Positions 1-8,018 of a stretch of 64,000 bases of DNA are shown here, piece after piece (position 1 is the stretch's first letter; each line of letters begins with the position of its first letter). The position numbers were made by a program, and so were the translations under genes. The notes under the pieces were generated by a model, which saw nothing but the letters and a program-made list of their open reading frames with translations, was not told the origin of the DNA and did not search any database. Source of the DNA: Spirosoma utsteinense (GTDB lineage: Bacteria > Bacteroidota > Bacteroidia > Cytophagales > Spirosomataceae). The stretch is from contig NZ_VFIA01000010.1 in assembly GCF_014282275.1 (NCBI RefSeq), forward strand, positions 124,001 through 188,000. The letters are read 5' to 3'.

Positions 1-184
1 AGCGGCCGTAACGGAGGAAGAAACCCAGCGGGGGCTGGTAGACCGGTTTGTTGAAACCGCCTTCCGGGGCTCAGCCTCAAAACTGGTCATGCAGGTGCTG
101 GGCCAGCATAAGGCCTCCCGACAGGAATTGGACGAGATAAAAAAACTCTTAAATCAAATCAATTCATCCGATGAATCTAATTGA
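1..184 (+). CDS. BlaI/MecI/CopY-type repressor, C-terminal end (partial)
   Basis: An open frame enters from the left edge (first full codon at base 2) and stops at 182-184. The visible 60 residues have the helical tail of BlaI/MecI repressors, including the stretch LVDRFVETAFRGSASKLV. In that family the N-terminal winged helix binds the operator and the C-terminal helices dimerise and are cut when the sensor peptidase signals. It overlaps the start of the M56 peptidase gene by 14 bases, the usual translationally coupled BlaI-BlaR1 arrangement. The DNA-binding domain lies outside the window, so the assignment rests on the tail and on the neighbour. Confidence 0.8.
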   Translation, partial: AAVTEEETQRGLVDRFVETAFRGSASKLVMQVLGQHKASRQELDEIKKLLNQINSSDESN

Positions 185-2444
185 TTTCATGTCTGGTTCC
201 GTAGCCGATGCTTTGGGCTGGACGCTGCTTCACGCCATCTGGCAGGGTTTTGCGCTGGTGCTGCCTACGGCCGTAGCCTTACACCTGCTGCGCAACAAAT
301 CGAGTAACCTGCGCTATCGGGTTAGTTCATTTACGCTGTTAACTCAGCTACTCGTCTCGGTAGCTACGTTTGTCTGGTACTACCAGCCGGTATCTACGAT
401 CGTCCCAGCCCTGACCGAATCGCTGCCGGTCAACTGGCAGGCCATCGCTCACACGCTGGGTCGCCAGCCGCTCCCCTGGCACTACCAGGTGCAACAGTTT
501 CTGGAAATTCACCTCAACCAGTTCGTGCTGGTATACCTGATCGGCGTGGCCCTGTTCGGTATTCGGCTCGCGGGCGGCTGGGTCTATCTCCAGCGGCTGA
601 GCCGCACGGCTACCCTGCCCCCAACAACGGCCTGGACCGAGTTGGTTGATACGTTACGGTCGGCGCTGGCCGTGCGGGTGGTGGTTCAGGTACGTGAGTC
701 GGCCCGGATTGCCGTACCCATGGTGGTAGGAATTCTGAAACCGGTTTTGCTGATTCCCATTGGCCTGGCGACTAACCTGTCCATGCGTGAAGTTGAAGCA
801 GTACTGGCCCACGAACTGGCCCACATCAAGCGGCACGATTACGCCGTTAACCTGCTGCAATCAGTTATGGAAGTGTTGTATTTCTTCCATCCGGCCCTGT
901 GGTGGCTGTCGGCACGGGTGCGCGAAGAGCGCGAACACTGCTGCGACGATCTGGCGGTGATCGCTATTGGCGGCAACGGCCGTATGCTGGCGCAGGCCCT
1001 CGCCCGAGTGGAAGAAATACGGCTCATGCAAACGGCGCAACCACCGGCGCTGGCCATGGCATTTGCCAGCAAGCGTCAGCATCTGTTGCACCGGGTTCAG
1101 CGCATGCTGGGAGTACCAACCCGACCATTCATTTCCAACGGCAGTTTAGTGGGATTGACACTGGCAACCCTACTACTGATGAGCGTATCGGTCTATGCGG
1201 TACAGCAGAACGAACCGCAGCCGAAGCCCCGCAAAGCCCAGTCGAAAGCAAGCCGACGTCATAAAGTCGATGGAAATACAGAATTTGGTTTCACCGATAA
1301 CCGGAAAGTCGACTATGTTATCTGGAAAGGAAAAAAGCTACCCGCGGCTCACATTGCCCGGCTACAGCAGCAGTATGATCAGGTGATGACCGGACAACGC
1401 TCGCTCGATGCGGTCAAACAGCCCGACCGCGATATTCTGCTGACCATCATCGAAACCAATAACTCCTTCGGGGAAGGTATGGATGCGCTGGCTGAAGGAT
1501 TAGGGAAGATCGATTATGACAACATTGTAGTCAGGGCCCAGGCCGGCATTCCTGTCAATGTTGATGATGCCCTGAAAGAGGTAGCCAGCGTCGATTACAA
1601 CAGCCTGATCGGCGATGCAATGGCGGCCGTCTCAAACCTGAACATCTCGTCCGATTCGCGTGACAAACAGCGAGCCTATCATGAGCATCAACTGGATAGT
1701 TTGCCCGACAGGTTGGCGATTGACAATCAACTACAGGAAACATTGTCAAAATTGTGGGAAGCCAATGCAGCTCTTCATGAGCAAATGAATGAGCACCGGC
1801 AGGCGTTCGAAGAGATCTTTACGCGAATACACGGGCCTTTGGAGCAACGGAAGCAATTGATGCAGGAGCGCGTCGAACTCCAAAAGCAGGTTTCGCTAAT
1901 GCGCGGGCAGATTAAGAACCCAGCTTTCCTTCCGGTGAAAGAAGTACTCGAAAATGAAATTACTACCGTTGAGAAGAATCTATCACAGCTAAAACAGCGT
2001 ATCGATAATCTGATAAAAACGGAGATTCGTCCATTCATAAGTAACCAGATTCAAGACCAGCACTTTGAACGAATGAACAATCTTATAGATTCGATACGCT
2101 CTAACGAAGGGGAAATTATCGACGTAAAGGAAAGGGTTGAAACAGGAGGTTTAGATGGAGTCATATCTGTACCAAAACCTCCCGGTGCGCCAAACAGGGT
2201 TAGACCAGCGACACCACCCGCTGCGATAGCACCCGCCCGGCCTGCCATTCCGTCTCACCCGGCCAGACCACCCCGTCCCGCCAAAGCACCCAACGTAATA
2301 ATGCCAGCGGCACCGGCAATGCCAGTAGCGCCACCCGCACCAAACCCAATGCCACGGGTAGGTGTAAGGCCCAAGATAGCGCCGGTCCCTCGCCCGGCCG
2401 CGCCATCAGCACCACGTCCGGCACCAAAGCCAGATGATAACTAG
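171..2444 (+). CDS. BlaR1-like M56 family metallopeptidase, without a penicillin-binding sensor domain
   Basis: This 757-residue membrane protein has hydrophobic segments near the N-terminus, a HELAH zinc motif at residues 214-218 and another membrane segment near 325-343, as in BlaR1/MecR1 sensor proteases. In the family, ligand sensing activates the zinc protease, which leads to loss of the cognate repressor. After the last membrane segment there is no SxxK/KTG penicillin-binding domain. The extracytoplasmic part is a polar region, a predicted coiled coil around 520-625 and a Pro/Ala/Arg-rich tail from about 666. The start overlaps the upstream repressor gene, so the pair forms one operon. 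The signal sensed is unknown. The tail could contact the cell wall or other envelope parts, which is inference. Confidence 0.88.
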   Translation: MNLIDFMSGSVADALGWTLLHAIWQGFALVLPTAVALHLLRNKSSNLRYRVSSFTLLTQLLVSVATFVWYYQPVSTIVPALTESLPVNWQAIAHTLGRQPLPWHYQVQQFLEIHLNQFVLVYLIGVALFGIRLAGGWVYLQRLSRTATLPPTTAWTELVDTLRSALAVRVVVQVRESARIAVPMVVGILKPVLLIPIGLATNLSMREVEAVLAHELAHIKRHDYAVNLLQSVMEVLYFFHPALWWLSARVREEREHCCDDLAVIAIGGNGRMLAQALARVEEIRLMQTAQPPALAMAFASKRQHLLHRVQRMLGVPTRPFISNGSLVGLTLATLLLMSVSVYAVQQNEPQPKPRKAQSKASRRHKVDGNTEFGFTDNRKVDYVIWKGKKLPAAHIARLQQQYDQVMTGQRSLDAVKQPDRDILLTIIETNNSFGEGMDALAEGLGKIDYDNIVVRAQAGIPVNVDDALKEVASVDYNSLIGDAMAAVSNLNISSDSRDKQRAYHEHQLDSLPDRLAIDNQLQETLSKLWEANAALHEQMNEHRQAFEEIFTRIHGPLEQRKQLMQERVELQKQVSLMRGQIKNPAFLPVKEVLENEITTVEKNLSQLKQRIDNLIKTEIRPFISNQIQDQHFERMNNLIDSIRSNEGEIIDVKERVETGGLDGVISVPKPPGAPNRVRPATPPAAIAPARPAIPSHPARPPRPAKAPNVIMPAAPAMPVAPPAPNPMPRVGVRPKIAPVPRPAAPSAPRPAPKPDDN

Positions 2445-2454
2445 TATCACGCCA

Positions 2455-2531
2455 AACGTCCCGTCCGGCCGCGAATGAATAAGTCAGCTATAGTTAGCTT
2501 CACTTGCTTAGTTGCGGCCGGACGGGACGTT
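2455..2531. repeat. 18-bp perfect inverted repeat between convergent genes
   Basis: Arms at 2455-2472 and 2514-2531 are exact reverse complements (AACGTCCCGTCCGGCCGC on the left), separated by a 41-base loop. It lies between the convergent stops of the M56 gene and the reductase gene. No T-tract follows on either strand, so it is not a textbook intrinsic terminator, though it may end or protect both transcripts. It belongs to the group of gene-boundary hairpins seen throughout the window. Confidence 0.8.
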
Positions 2532-2542
2532 CGGTAGTACAG

Positions 2543-3616
2543 TTACTCGATTTCGATCACCACATCGCGGCCAACGGGGTGCGCCACGCAGGTCAGGACA
2601 TAGCCTGCTTTAATTTCAGATTCAGACAGTCCGTCTTCTTCATCCAGTTTAACGGTGCCCGACGTGCATTTGCCAAGGCAGGCTGTACACATGCCTGCCT
2701 GACATGAGTACGGCAAGTCGATATCCAGGTCCAGGGCCGCTTCCAGAATAGTCTGGTGCGGAGCGACGGCAAATTTGTATTCGCTGCCTTCGTAAAGCAC
2801 CGTCACCTCCGGCGAGCCGCTTTCGTCCTCTTCCGTCATAGGTTCCTCAATCACATCGCCAGCCGCTACGGGGGCGGTTATGTAGCTTTCTTTATACACC
2901 CGCTCTGTTGGAATACCCACCAGCGAGAGGGCTGAACGGGCTTCGGCCATCATACCATCAGGCCCACAGAGGTACACACTAGCCGTTTGCCGTTCCGTTA
3001 CCGGCAGATCTTCCAGCAAGCTGGTCAGCGTATGCTGATTCAGTCGGCCGCTCAGCCCACTCCAGTTGGTAGCGGGCTGGCTCAGCACGTGGGTAACCTG
3101 AAAGCGCGACCGGCCGTAGGCCTGCTCCATGGCGTCCAGATGGGCTTTGTAAACGATCGAATCCTGGCTACGGTTGCCATAAATGAGCCATACCCGGCTG
3201 GTTGGTTCGACATGCAGGGCCGACTTGGCCATCGAGAACAGGGGCGTGATACCGCTGCCGGCACCAATCAAAATCAGCGTCCGGCGATTCTGAGCGTCCA
3301 GTTTAGGAACGAAGGTCCCCATCGGCTCCAGCGTTTCGAGAATGTCGCCGGGATGAATACGCTCACAGAGATAATTCGACACCAGCCCGCCCGGTACCCG
3401 TTTCACCGACACCGCCAGCGACACGTCGACGTGGGGCGAGGACGACATCGAGTACGACCGGCGCACTTTTTGACCGTTAATATTGAGCAGGAACGTAAGA
3501 AACTGCCCTGGCAGATACCGGATTTCTTCGCTGATGGGGTGCCAGAAGGTTATTGTTACGGCGTCGGGCGTTTCCCGAACAACGTCTTTTACTTTCAAAA
3601 AATATCTTGCTGCCAT
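2543..3616 (-). CDS. PaaE-like flavin/2Fe-2S oxidoreductase
   Basis: This 357-residue protein combines a ferredoxin-NADP reductase module with a C-terminal plant-type 2Fe-2S domain. Visible motifs are RRSYS (52-56) for FAD, GAGSGITP (118-125) and CGPD (217-220) for NAD(P)H, and cluster cysteines at 305, 310, 313 and 343. The length and domain order match PaaE, the reductase of phenylacetyl-CoA epoxidase, but no other paa gene is present, so the electron acceptor is unknown. The frame is open further upstream to 3724. I chose the ATG at 3616 because it starts directly on the conserved domain (MAARYFLKVKDVV). It is the last gene of a reverse-strand run with a kinase and a cytochrome b5-like gene. 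Confidence 0.85.
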   Translation of the reverse strand: MAARYFLKVKDVVRETPDAVTITFWHPISEEIRYLPGQFLTFLLNINGQKVRRSYSMSSSPHVDVSLAVSVKRVPGGLVSNYLCERIHPGDILETLEPMGTFVPKLDAQNRRTLILIGAGSGITPLFSMAKSALHVEPTSRVWLIYGNRSQDSIVYKAHLDAMEQAYGRSRFQVTHVLSQPATNWSGLSGRLNQHTLTSLLEDLPVTERQTASVYLCGPDGMMAEARSALSLVGIPTERVYKESYITAPVAAGDVIEEPMTEEDESGSPEVTVLYEGSEYKFAVAPHQTILEAALDLDIDLPYSCQAGMCTACLGKCTSGTVKLDEEDGLSESEIKAGYVLTCVAHPVGRDVVIEIE

Positions 3617-3733
3617 TCGTATAGTTACAGGTTGTTGTGGCTTAAACGCCTTAGTTGTAGCCTCGCGGCAAATGGGATGAAACCCATTGATCGCGCTGCG
3701 TTTAAACTCTTTTATTAGTTTCACAAAGGTACG

Positions 3734-4585
3734 TCAAGCCCGCCATTGATGGTACTCAACCAGTTGTTCGGCGGGTGCTTTCAGGATGCGGCCCATGGTC
3801 AGGCCAGTCCGTAAAACAGCCTGCTGCAAGGGTTCTGCGAAAACATGAGCCACGGATCCAACGAAGTGAACGGGCCACACGCCCGCTTCAGGAAATCGCC
3901 GGACATAGGTCGAAAGAAAAAGCACGAACGCATCCGTCAATAAATCAACGACATGTGGATGGCCTATGTTTTCAGATAAAAATGGCGTGAAGCCCGCAAA
4001 ATAGCGATTGGGGTACGGCTTTTTATACGCGTTTTCCAGCAGGGTGAGCCGGTCGAGTGCGTAGCGATGGTCAAAGGCATCGCGCAGGTCAGTTGGTAAC
4101 CGGTCCTGAAAGAAGTCGCGCACAAGCGTTTTGCCCAGATACCCCCCGCTGCCCTCATCACCAAGCCAGAAGCCCAGCGACTGAATACCCCGCGTAATCT
4201 GGCTACCGTCATAGCAACAGGCATTCGAGCCGGTTCCCAAAATACAGACAATGCCCGGCTCCCGACCGGCAGCCGCCCGGGCCGCACCCAGCATATCGCT
4301 GTTAACGTCGACAGTTTGTAGGCCCGGCAATACCGCCCGTAACGCATCGGCAACTAGTACATTCACAGTGGGACCGCTACAGCCGGCTCCATAAAAGAAA
4401 ACACTGGTCACGGCTGAGTCGGGCAATCCGGGCAGCAGTTGCGCCTGCAATACAGTAGCTATCTCCTCCGTTGTCTGGTAATATGGATTGATTCCATCGG
4501 TGTGAATGGCGCGGGTTGTCTGGTCGGGGGCAACAAGCCGCCAATCGGTCTTTGTGGAGCCGCTATCAGCTATGAGTAAAAACAT
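3734..4585 (-). CDS. BadF/BadG-type ATPase, N-acetylglucosamine kinase-like
   Basis: This 283-residue protein of the ASKHA (actin/hexokinase) fold has an N-terminal phosphate-binding motif DSGSTKTDW (8-16) and a second motif GTGSNACC in the middle. These fit the BadF/BadG/BcrA/BcrD family, where the short single-domain members are N-acetylglucosamine kinases that phosphorylate the amino sugar at O6 during recycling or catabolism. The family call is firm; the substrate is inferred from length and motif pattern. It sits 27 bases after the cytochrome b5-like gene on the same strand and is followed by the reductase gene about 120 bases on. Nothing else in the window handles amino sugars. Confidence 0.82.
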   Translation of the reverse strand: MFLLIADSGSTKTDWRLVAPDQTTRAIHTDGINPYYQTTEEIATVLQAQLLPGLPDSAVTSVFFYGAGCSGPTVNVLVADALRAVLPGLQTVDVNSDMLGAARAAAGREPGIVCILGTGSNACCYDGSQITRGIQSLGFWLGDEGSGGYLGKTLVRDFFQDRLPTDLRDAFDHRYALDRLTLLENAYKKPYPNRYFAGFTPFLSENIGHPHVVDLLTDAFVLFLSTYVRRFPEAGVWPVHFVGSVAHVFAEPLQQAVLRTGLTMGRILKAPAEQLVEYHQWRA

Positions 4586-4612
4586 GGGGGAGTGAAGCCA
4601 TCGGGTGGTACG

Positions 4613-4864
4613 TTAAACAAGCCTGCCCACTACCGGAAACTTCGCAAATACCCAGTCGGCATGCGGAGCGTCGGCGAGTTCGGCGGTGAGGTCCTGACCA
4701 GCCCAATGCTCATAATGCTTGCCCGTGCGCCACAACCGCGACGCCGATACATCGTAGATAACCGTCTGGTAAGCACACCAGATCTCATCACGATCATTGC
4801 CGTTTCGCAGGGCCAGTTGAGAACGGGTATAAGGAATGAGCAGATCGTTTGTTTCGGGCGTCAT
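4613..4864 (-). CDS. Small cytochrome b5-like heme-binding domain protein
   Basis: This 83-residue protein consists almost only of a cytochrome b5-like domain: residues ALRNGNDRDEIWCAYQTVIY, then the W-x-x-G-x-HY-x-HWAGQDLT core with the APHADWVF stretch. Such domains bind heme or steroid-like ligands and usually carry electrons. There is no signal peptide, so it should be cytosolic. The ATG at 4862-4864 is used. The gene is first in a reverse-strand run with a sugar kinase and a flavin/2Fe-2S reductase, so the reductase may be its electron donor; that is inference. It diverges from the lipoprotein gene at 4970. Confidence 0.82.
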   Translation of the reverse strand: MTPETNDLLIPYTRSQLALRNGNDRDEIWCAYQTVIYDVSASRLWRTGKHYEHWAGQDLTAELADAPHADWVFAKFPVVGRLV

Positions 4865-4906
4865 GGCGTCCGGCTGGCTGGGTTAGGTGAATTATTGAGT
4901 ATCGTT

Positions 4907-4939
4907 TTTGTAGGTGACAACAAAATTAACGTAACTTTA
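4907..4939 (+). promoter_or_regulatory. Bacteroidota-type promoter
   Basis: TTTG at 4907-4910 and TAACTTTA at 4932-4939 are separated by 21 bases, matching the Bacteroidota -33/-7 pattern (TTTG, TAnnTTTG) with one deviation. It is placed correctly for the lipoprotein gene starting at 4970. Confidence 0.6.
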
Positions 4940-4969
4940 GCCACTTCTGATTCTATGCAACAGTTAACT

Positions 4970-5422
4970 ATGAGAAAGACTTCTTTCATTGCTTTTTTTG
5001 CCGTAGTAGCCCTGACAAACCTGCTGACGGGTTGTGGCAAGAAAAAAGTAGCTCCCGTTTCGGAACGCATTGCCAAGGTCTGGACGGCACGCATTGTGGA
5101 ATACAATGGCGCAACAGTGTATACCAAAGGTGTTGCAAATAATATTCAGCCAGGTTATGATCAATTCAAACTGGACCTGAGCGCTCCCCCTGTCGTTACC
5201 TACTCAGAATTTGACAAGAACGTGTTTACGGGCCAGTACTCCGTACCATCCGACAACCGTCTTGTCCTGACAAACCTGAACCCGGCACCATCTGGTGTTA
5301 CAAATGGCACTATTGAGTTTACAATCAATCAGATAAGCGATACAGAGTTAAAACTCACACGAACTACCCCTAGCCTGAAGACCGGCAACACGACTAACAC
5401 CTATACCCTGTCGACCCCGTAG
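4970..5422 (+). CDS. Hypothetical lipoprotein
   Basis: A 150-residue protein with a lipoprotein signal: a basic start, hydrophobic core and lipobox LLTGC, giving an acylated cysteine near residue 22. The rest is a small beta-rich domain rich in Thr, Asn and Val, of the sort seen in many Bacteroidota surface lipoproteins; I do not recognise a named family. An in-frame ATG also exists at 4955, but 4970 gives the better signal peptide and leaves a leader after the promoter at 4907-4939. It is followed by a clear terminator, so it is probably monocistronic. Confidence 0.75.
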   Translation: MRKTSFIAFFAVVALTNLLTGCGKKKVAPVSERIAKVWTARIVEYNGATVYTKGVANNIQPGYDQFKLDLSAPPVVTYSEFDKNVFTGQYSVPSDNRLVLTNLNPAPSGVTNGTIEFTINQISDTELKLTRTTPSLKTGNTTNTYTLSTP

Positions 5423-5447
5423 CTTTTCGCAAACCAATTCGAGTAGT

Positions 5448-5485
5448 AAGCCGTTCCGTAGGTCAAGCGGAACGGCTTTATTTAT
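5448..5485 (+). terminator. Intrinsic terminator after the lipoprotein gene
   Basis: An 11-bp perfect stem (5448-5458 AAGCCGTTCCG with 5468-5478) and a 9-base loop are followed by TATTTAT. Confidence 0.75.
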
Positions 5486-5508
5486 GAAATCGTATCACGG
5501 TCGTAGTA

Positions 5509-5630
5509 GTCGTAAGTCGTAGTAGTCATAAGTCGTAGTAGTCGTAAGTCATAAGTGGCCTTGCGGTACTACGGCTTACGACGACTGCGACTTACGACTA
5601 CTACGACTTATGACTACTACGACTTACGAC
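5509..5630. repeat. 42-bp perfect inverted repeat built of short direct repeats
   Basis: Arms at 5509-5550 and 5589-5630 are exact reverse complements over 42 bases. Each arm is itself made of repeated units of the type GTAGTAGTCGTAAGTC. The right arm ends only 9 bases before the thiL start codon, so the structure would lie in, or just upstream of, the thiL leader. An ATG at 5610 lies inside the right arm and is not a credible start. Confidence 0.85.
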
Positions 5631-5639
5631 TATTTCCAT

Positions 5640-6665
5640 ATGACTGACCTTAATACTATTGGTGAAATTGGCCTGATCGACCGGATTCGTCAGGCAACGC
5701 CAGCTCCCCAACATGCTGAAACCATTCGTGGCATCGGTGACGACGCAGCCGTCTTCGACTGGGGTACTGACTATGGCCTGCTCTCGACTGATATGCTGGT
5801 CGAAGGTATTCACTTCGATCTCACCTACGTACCCCTGAAGCACCTGGGCTATAAAGCGATAGCCGTAAACGTGTCGGATATTGCGGCTATGAACGGATTA
5901 CCGATACAGGTCACCGTAAACATCGGCCTGAGCAGCCGTTTTCCCGTCGAGGCCGTCGACGAACTGTATGACGGCATCCGGGCGGCCTGCGAAGCGTACA
6001 ATGTCGATCTGGTTGGGGGCGACACGACCGCGTCGCGCTCGGGCCTGATCATCTCGGTATCGGTACTGGGCAAGGTACCCAAAGACCTCATCACTTACCG
6101 CAACACGGCCCAGCCAAACGACGTCGTATGCGTAACGGGCGACTTGGGTGCGGCATATCTGGGTCTACAAATGCTCGAACGGGAAAAACAGGTATTTCTG
6201 GCCGACCCGAATATGCAGCCTGACCTCTCCGAAGAACGGGCTTATCTGGTACAGCGCCAGCTTCGCCCCGACGCCCGCACCGACATAGTTCATGAACTCC
6301 GTGATCTGGGTATCCGGCCAACGGCAATGATCGACATTTCCGACGGGCTGGCTTCGGAGTTGCTTCATCTTTGTCGGCAGTCTGGTACAGGTGCGGTTAT
6401 TTTCGATGAGAATATACCACTCGATGATCAGGCACTGCTGGCGGCCGATGAGTTCAAGATCAGTCCTGTTACGGCGGCCCTCAACGGGGGCGAAGACTAC
6501 GAACTGCTGTTCACGGTTCGGCCGCAGGCTTTTGAGAAGCTGTCGACCAACGCCCGCATCACCGCCATCGGTTACCTCACCGCCGATCCGGATCAGGTTG
6601 TTTTGGCTACCAAAGCTGGCCAGCAAACGCCCATCCGGGCGCAGGGCTGGGTAGCAGGCGCGTAA
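5640..6665 (+). CDS. thiL: Thiamine-monophosphate kinase
   Basis: This 341-residue enzyme phosphorylates thiamine monophosphate to the cofactor thiamine diphosphate with ATP. Family hallmarks are visible: GIGDDAAVF near the N-terminus, STDMLVEGIHFDL, the DIAAMNG stretch, VGGDTT and the C-terminal GGEDYELLFT. Length is typical. The ATG at 5640 (MTDLNTIGEIGLIDRI) is preferred over the in-frame ATG at 5610, which lies inside the upstream inverted repeat. The other thiamine genes are not in this window. The gene is bounded on both sides by long hairpins. Confidence 0.95.
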   Translation: MTDLNTIGEIGLIDRIRQATPAPQHAETIRGIGDDAAVFDWGTDYGLLSTDMLVEGIHFDLTYVPLKHLGYKAIAVNVSDIAAMNGLPIQVTVNIGLSSRFPVEAVDELYDGIRAACEAYNVDLVGGDTTASRSGLIISVSVLGKVPKDLITYRNTAQPNDVVCVTGDLGAAYLGLQMLEREKQVFLADPNMQPDLSEERAYLVQRQLRPDARTDIVHELRDLGIRPTAMIDISDGLASELLHLCRQSGTGAVIFDENIPLDDQALLAADEFKISPVTAALNGGEDYELLFTVRPQAFEKLSTNARITAIGYLTADPDQVVLATKAGQQTPIRAQGWVAGA

Positions 6666-6676
6666 TTTCAAAATGC

Positions 6677-6747
6677 GTAGAGACGCGACCCTTCGTGTCT
6701 CAGCCTGCGTCAGCAATAGGCTGAGACACGAAGGGTCGCGTCTCTAC
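6677..6747. repeat. 30-bp perfect inverted repeat (GTAGAGACGCG family) between convergent genes
   Basis: Arms 6677-6706 and 6718-6747 are perfect complements, with the outer end GTAGAGACGCGACCC and an 11-base loop. It separates the convergent genes thiL and prfA. The same outer sequence flanks the region 13231-13621. Confidence 0.85.
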
Positions 6748-6769
6748 AAAGTCATGAATATCAGACAGA

Positions 6770-7843
6770 CTACGCCGTCATACCTTCCTTCAGCCGTTCG
6801 GCATTTTCGGCGATGCGGAGCTGCTCGATAAAATCACCAATATCACCATCCATCACTGCGGGGAGATTATGAACCGTCATACCGATACGGTGATCGGTTA
6901 CGCGGCTTTGCGGATAATTGTACGTCCGGATCTTGTCGGAACGGTCGCCACTCCCTACCATCGTCTTGCGTTGGGAGGCAATGGCATCGTTGTGCTTCTG
7001 TAACTCGATCTCGTAGATACGCGACCGAAGCACGGTCAGCGCTTTGTCGAAGTTTTTCAACTGCGAGCGTTCATCCTGACACTGTACCACCAGTCCCGTT
7101 GGTATGTGGGTCAGACGAACGGCCGAATAGGTCGTGTTTACCGACTGGCCACCGGCACCCGACGAACAGAAGGTATCTTTCCGGATGTCGTTCATGTTCA
7201 GCTCTACGTCCACTTCTTCCGCTTCGGGCAGTACGGCTACGCTGGCCGCCGAGGTATGGATACGACCCTGGGTCTCGGTGGCTGGTACGCGCTGTACCCG
7301 GTGAACACCCGACTCAAATTTGAGCTTGCCGTAGACATCGTCCCCTTCGATCTCGGTAATGATCTCTTTGTAGCCACCCGAGGTGCCTTCGGTGAAATCG
7401 ACGAGCGACATTTTCCAGCCCATCTTCTCGCAGAAGCGCTGGTACATCCGGAAAATATCACCGGCGAAAATAGCGGCTTCGTCGCCACCGGTGCCGCCCC
7501 GAACCTCCAGAATGACGTTTTTACTGTCGTTCGGATCTTTGGGCATCAGCATTTCCTTCAGCGTTTCTTCGAGCGCATCCCGACGGGGTAGCAGTTCATC
7601 GAGTTCGCCTTTGGCCATTTCGCGAAAATCTTCGTCTTTCTCGGTCGCAATAACCTGCTTGGCATTGTCGATCTCTTCGAGTAACTGCAGATAGGCCCGG
7701 TGCTGGATCACGATCTTTTCCAGATCCTTGTATTCTTTGCTCAGCTTCATGAAACGTTTCTGATCTGAAACAGCTTCTGGCTGAACGATTTGCTGGGCTA
7801 CTTCGTCGAAGCGCTCACGAATGGCTTCTAACTGGTCGAGCAT
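6770..7843 (-). CDS. prfA: Peptide chain release factor 1
   Basis: This 357-residue class I release factor terminates translation at UAA and UAG. The stop-codon-reading tripeptide PAT is at residues 187-189, and the GGQ motif, which reaches the peptidyl-transferase centre, is at 231-233 (SGAGGQSVN). RF2 would carry SPF instead of PAT. The frame is open to 7870, but the ATG at 7843 (MLDQLEAIRERF) matches the usual start. The gene stands alone between a hairpin and a divergent lipoprotein gene. Confidence 0.96.
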   Translation of the reverse strand: MLDQLEAIRERFDEVAQQIVQPEAVSDQKRFMKLSKEYKDLEKIVIQHRAYLQLLEEIDNAKQVIATEKDEDFREMAKGELDELLPRRDALEETLKEMLMPKDPNDSKNVILEVRGGTGGDEAAIFAGDIFRMYQRFCEKMGWKMSLVDFTEGTSGGYKEIITEIEGDDVYGKLKFESGVHRVQRVPATETQGRIHTSAASVAVLPEAEEVDVELNMNDIRKDTFCSSGAGGQSVNTTYSAVRLTHIPTGLVVQCQDERSQLKNFDKALTVLRSRIYEIELQKHNDAIASQRKTMVGSGDRSDKIRTYNYPQSRVTDHRIGMTVHNLPAVMDGDIGDFIEQLRIAENAERLKEGMTA

Positions 7844-8018
7844 ACTATATGGTTTGATATCCCCGATCACAGATTGGAGATGAAGTAAGACAATCGATAA
7901 AACGCAAAATTACGAAAATCCGGCTAGTACACCTTTGTTATCTATCCGTGCAACCAAGCAGACCCCCAACGCGTTTTCTCAATAAATGACGTAACCTATC
8001 CGTATTAAGTTCCTGTTT

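Noticed and set aside
2987..3718. 243-codon forward frame antisense to the PaaE-like reductase
   Set aside because: The reverse strand encodes a complete flavin/2Fe-2S enzyme; the forward frame has no motif.
5501..5631. CRISPR-like array from the repeated GTAGTAGTCGTAAGTC units
   Set aside because: Units are adjacent without unique spacers of constant length, arms are mirror-inverted, and no cas genes are near.
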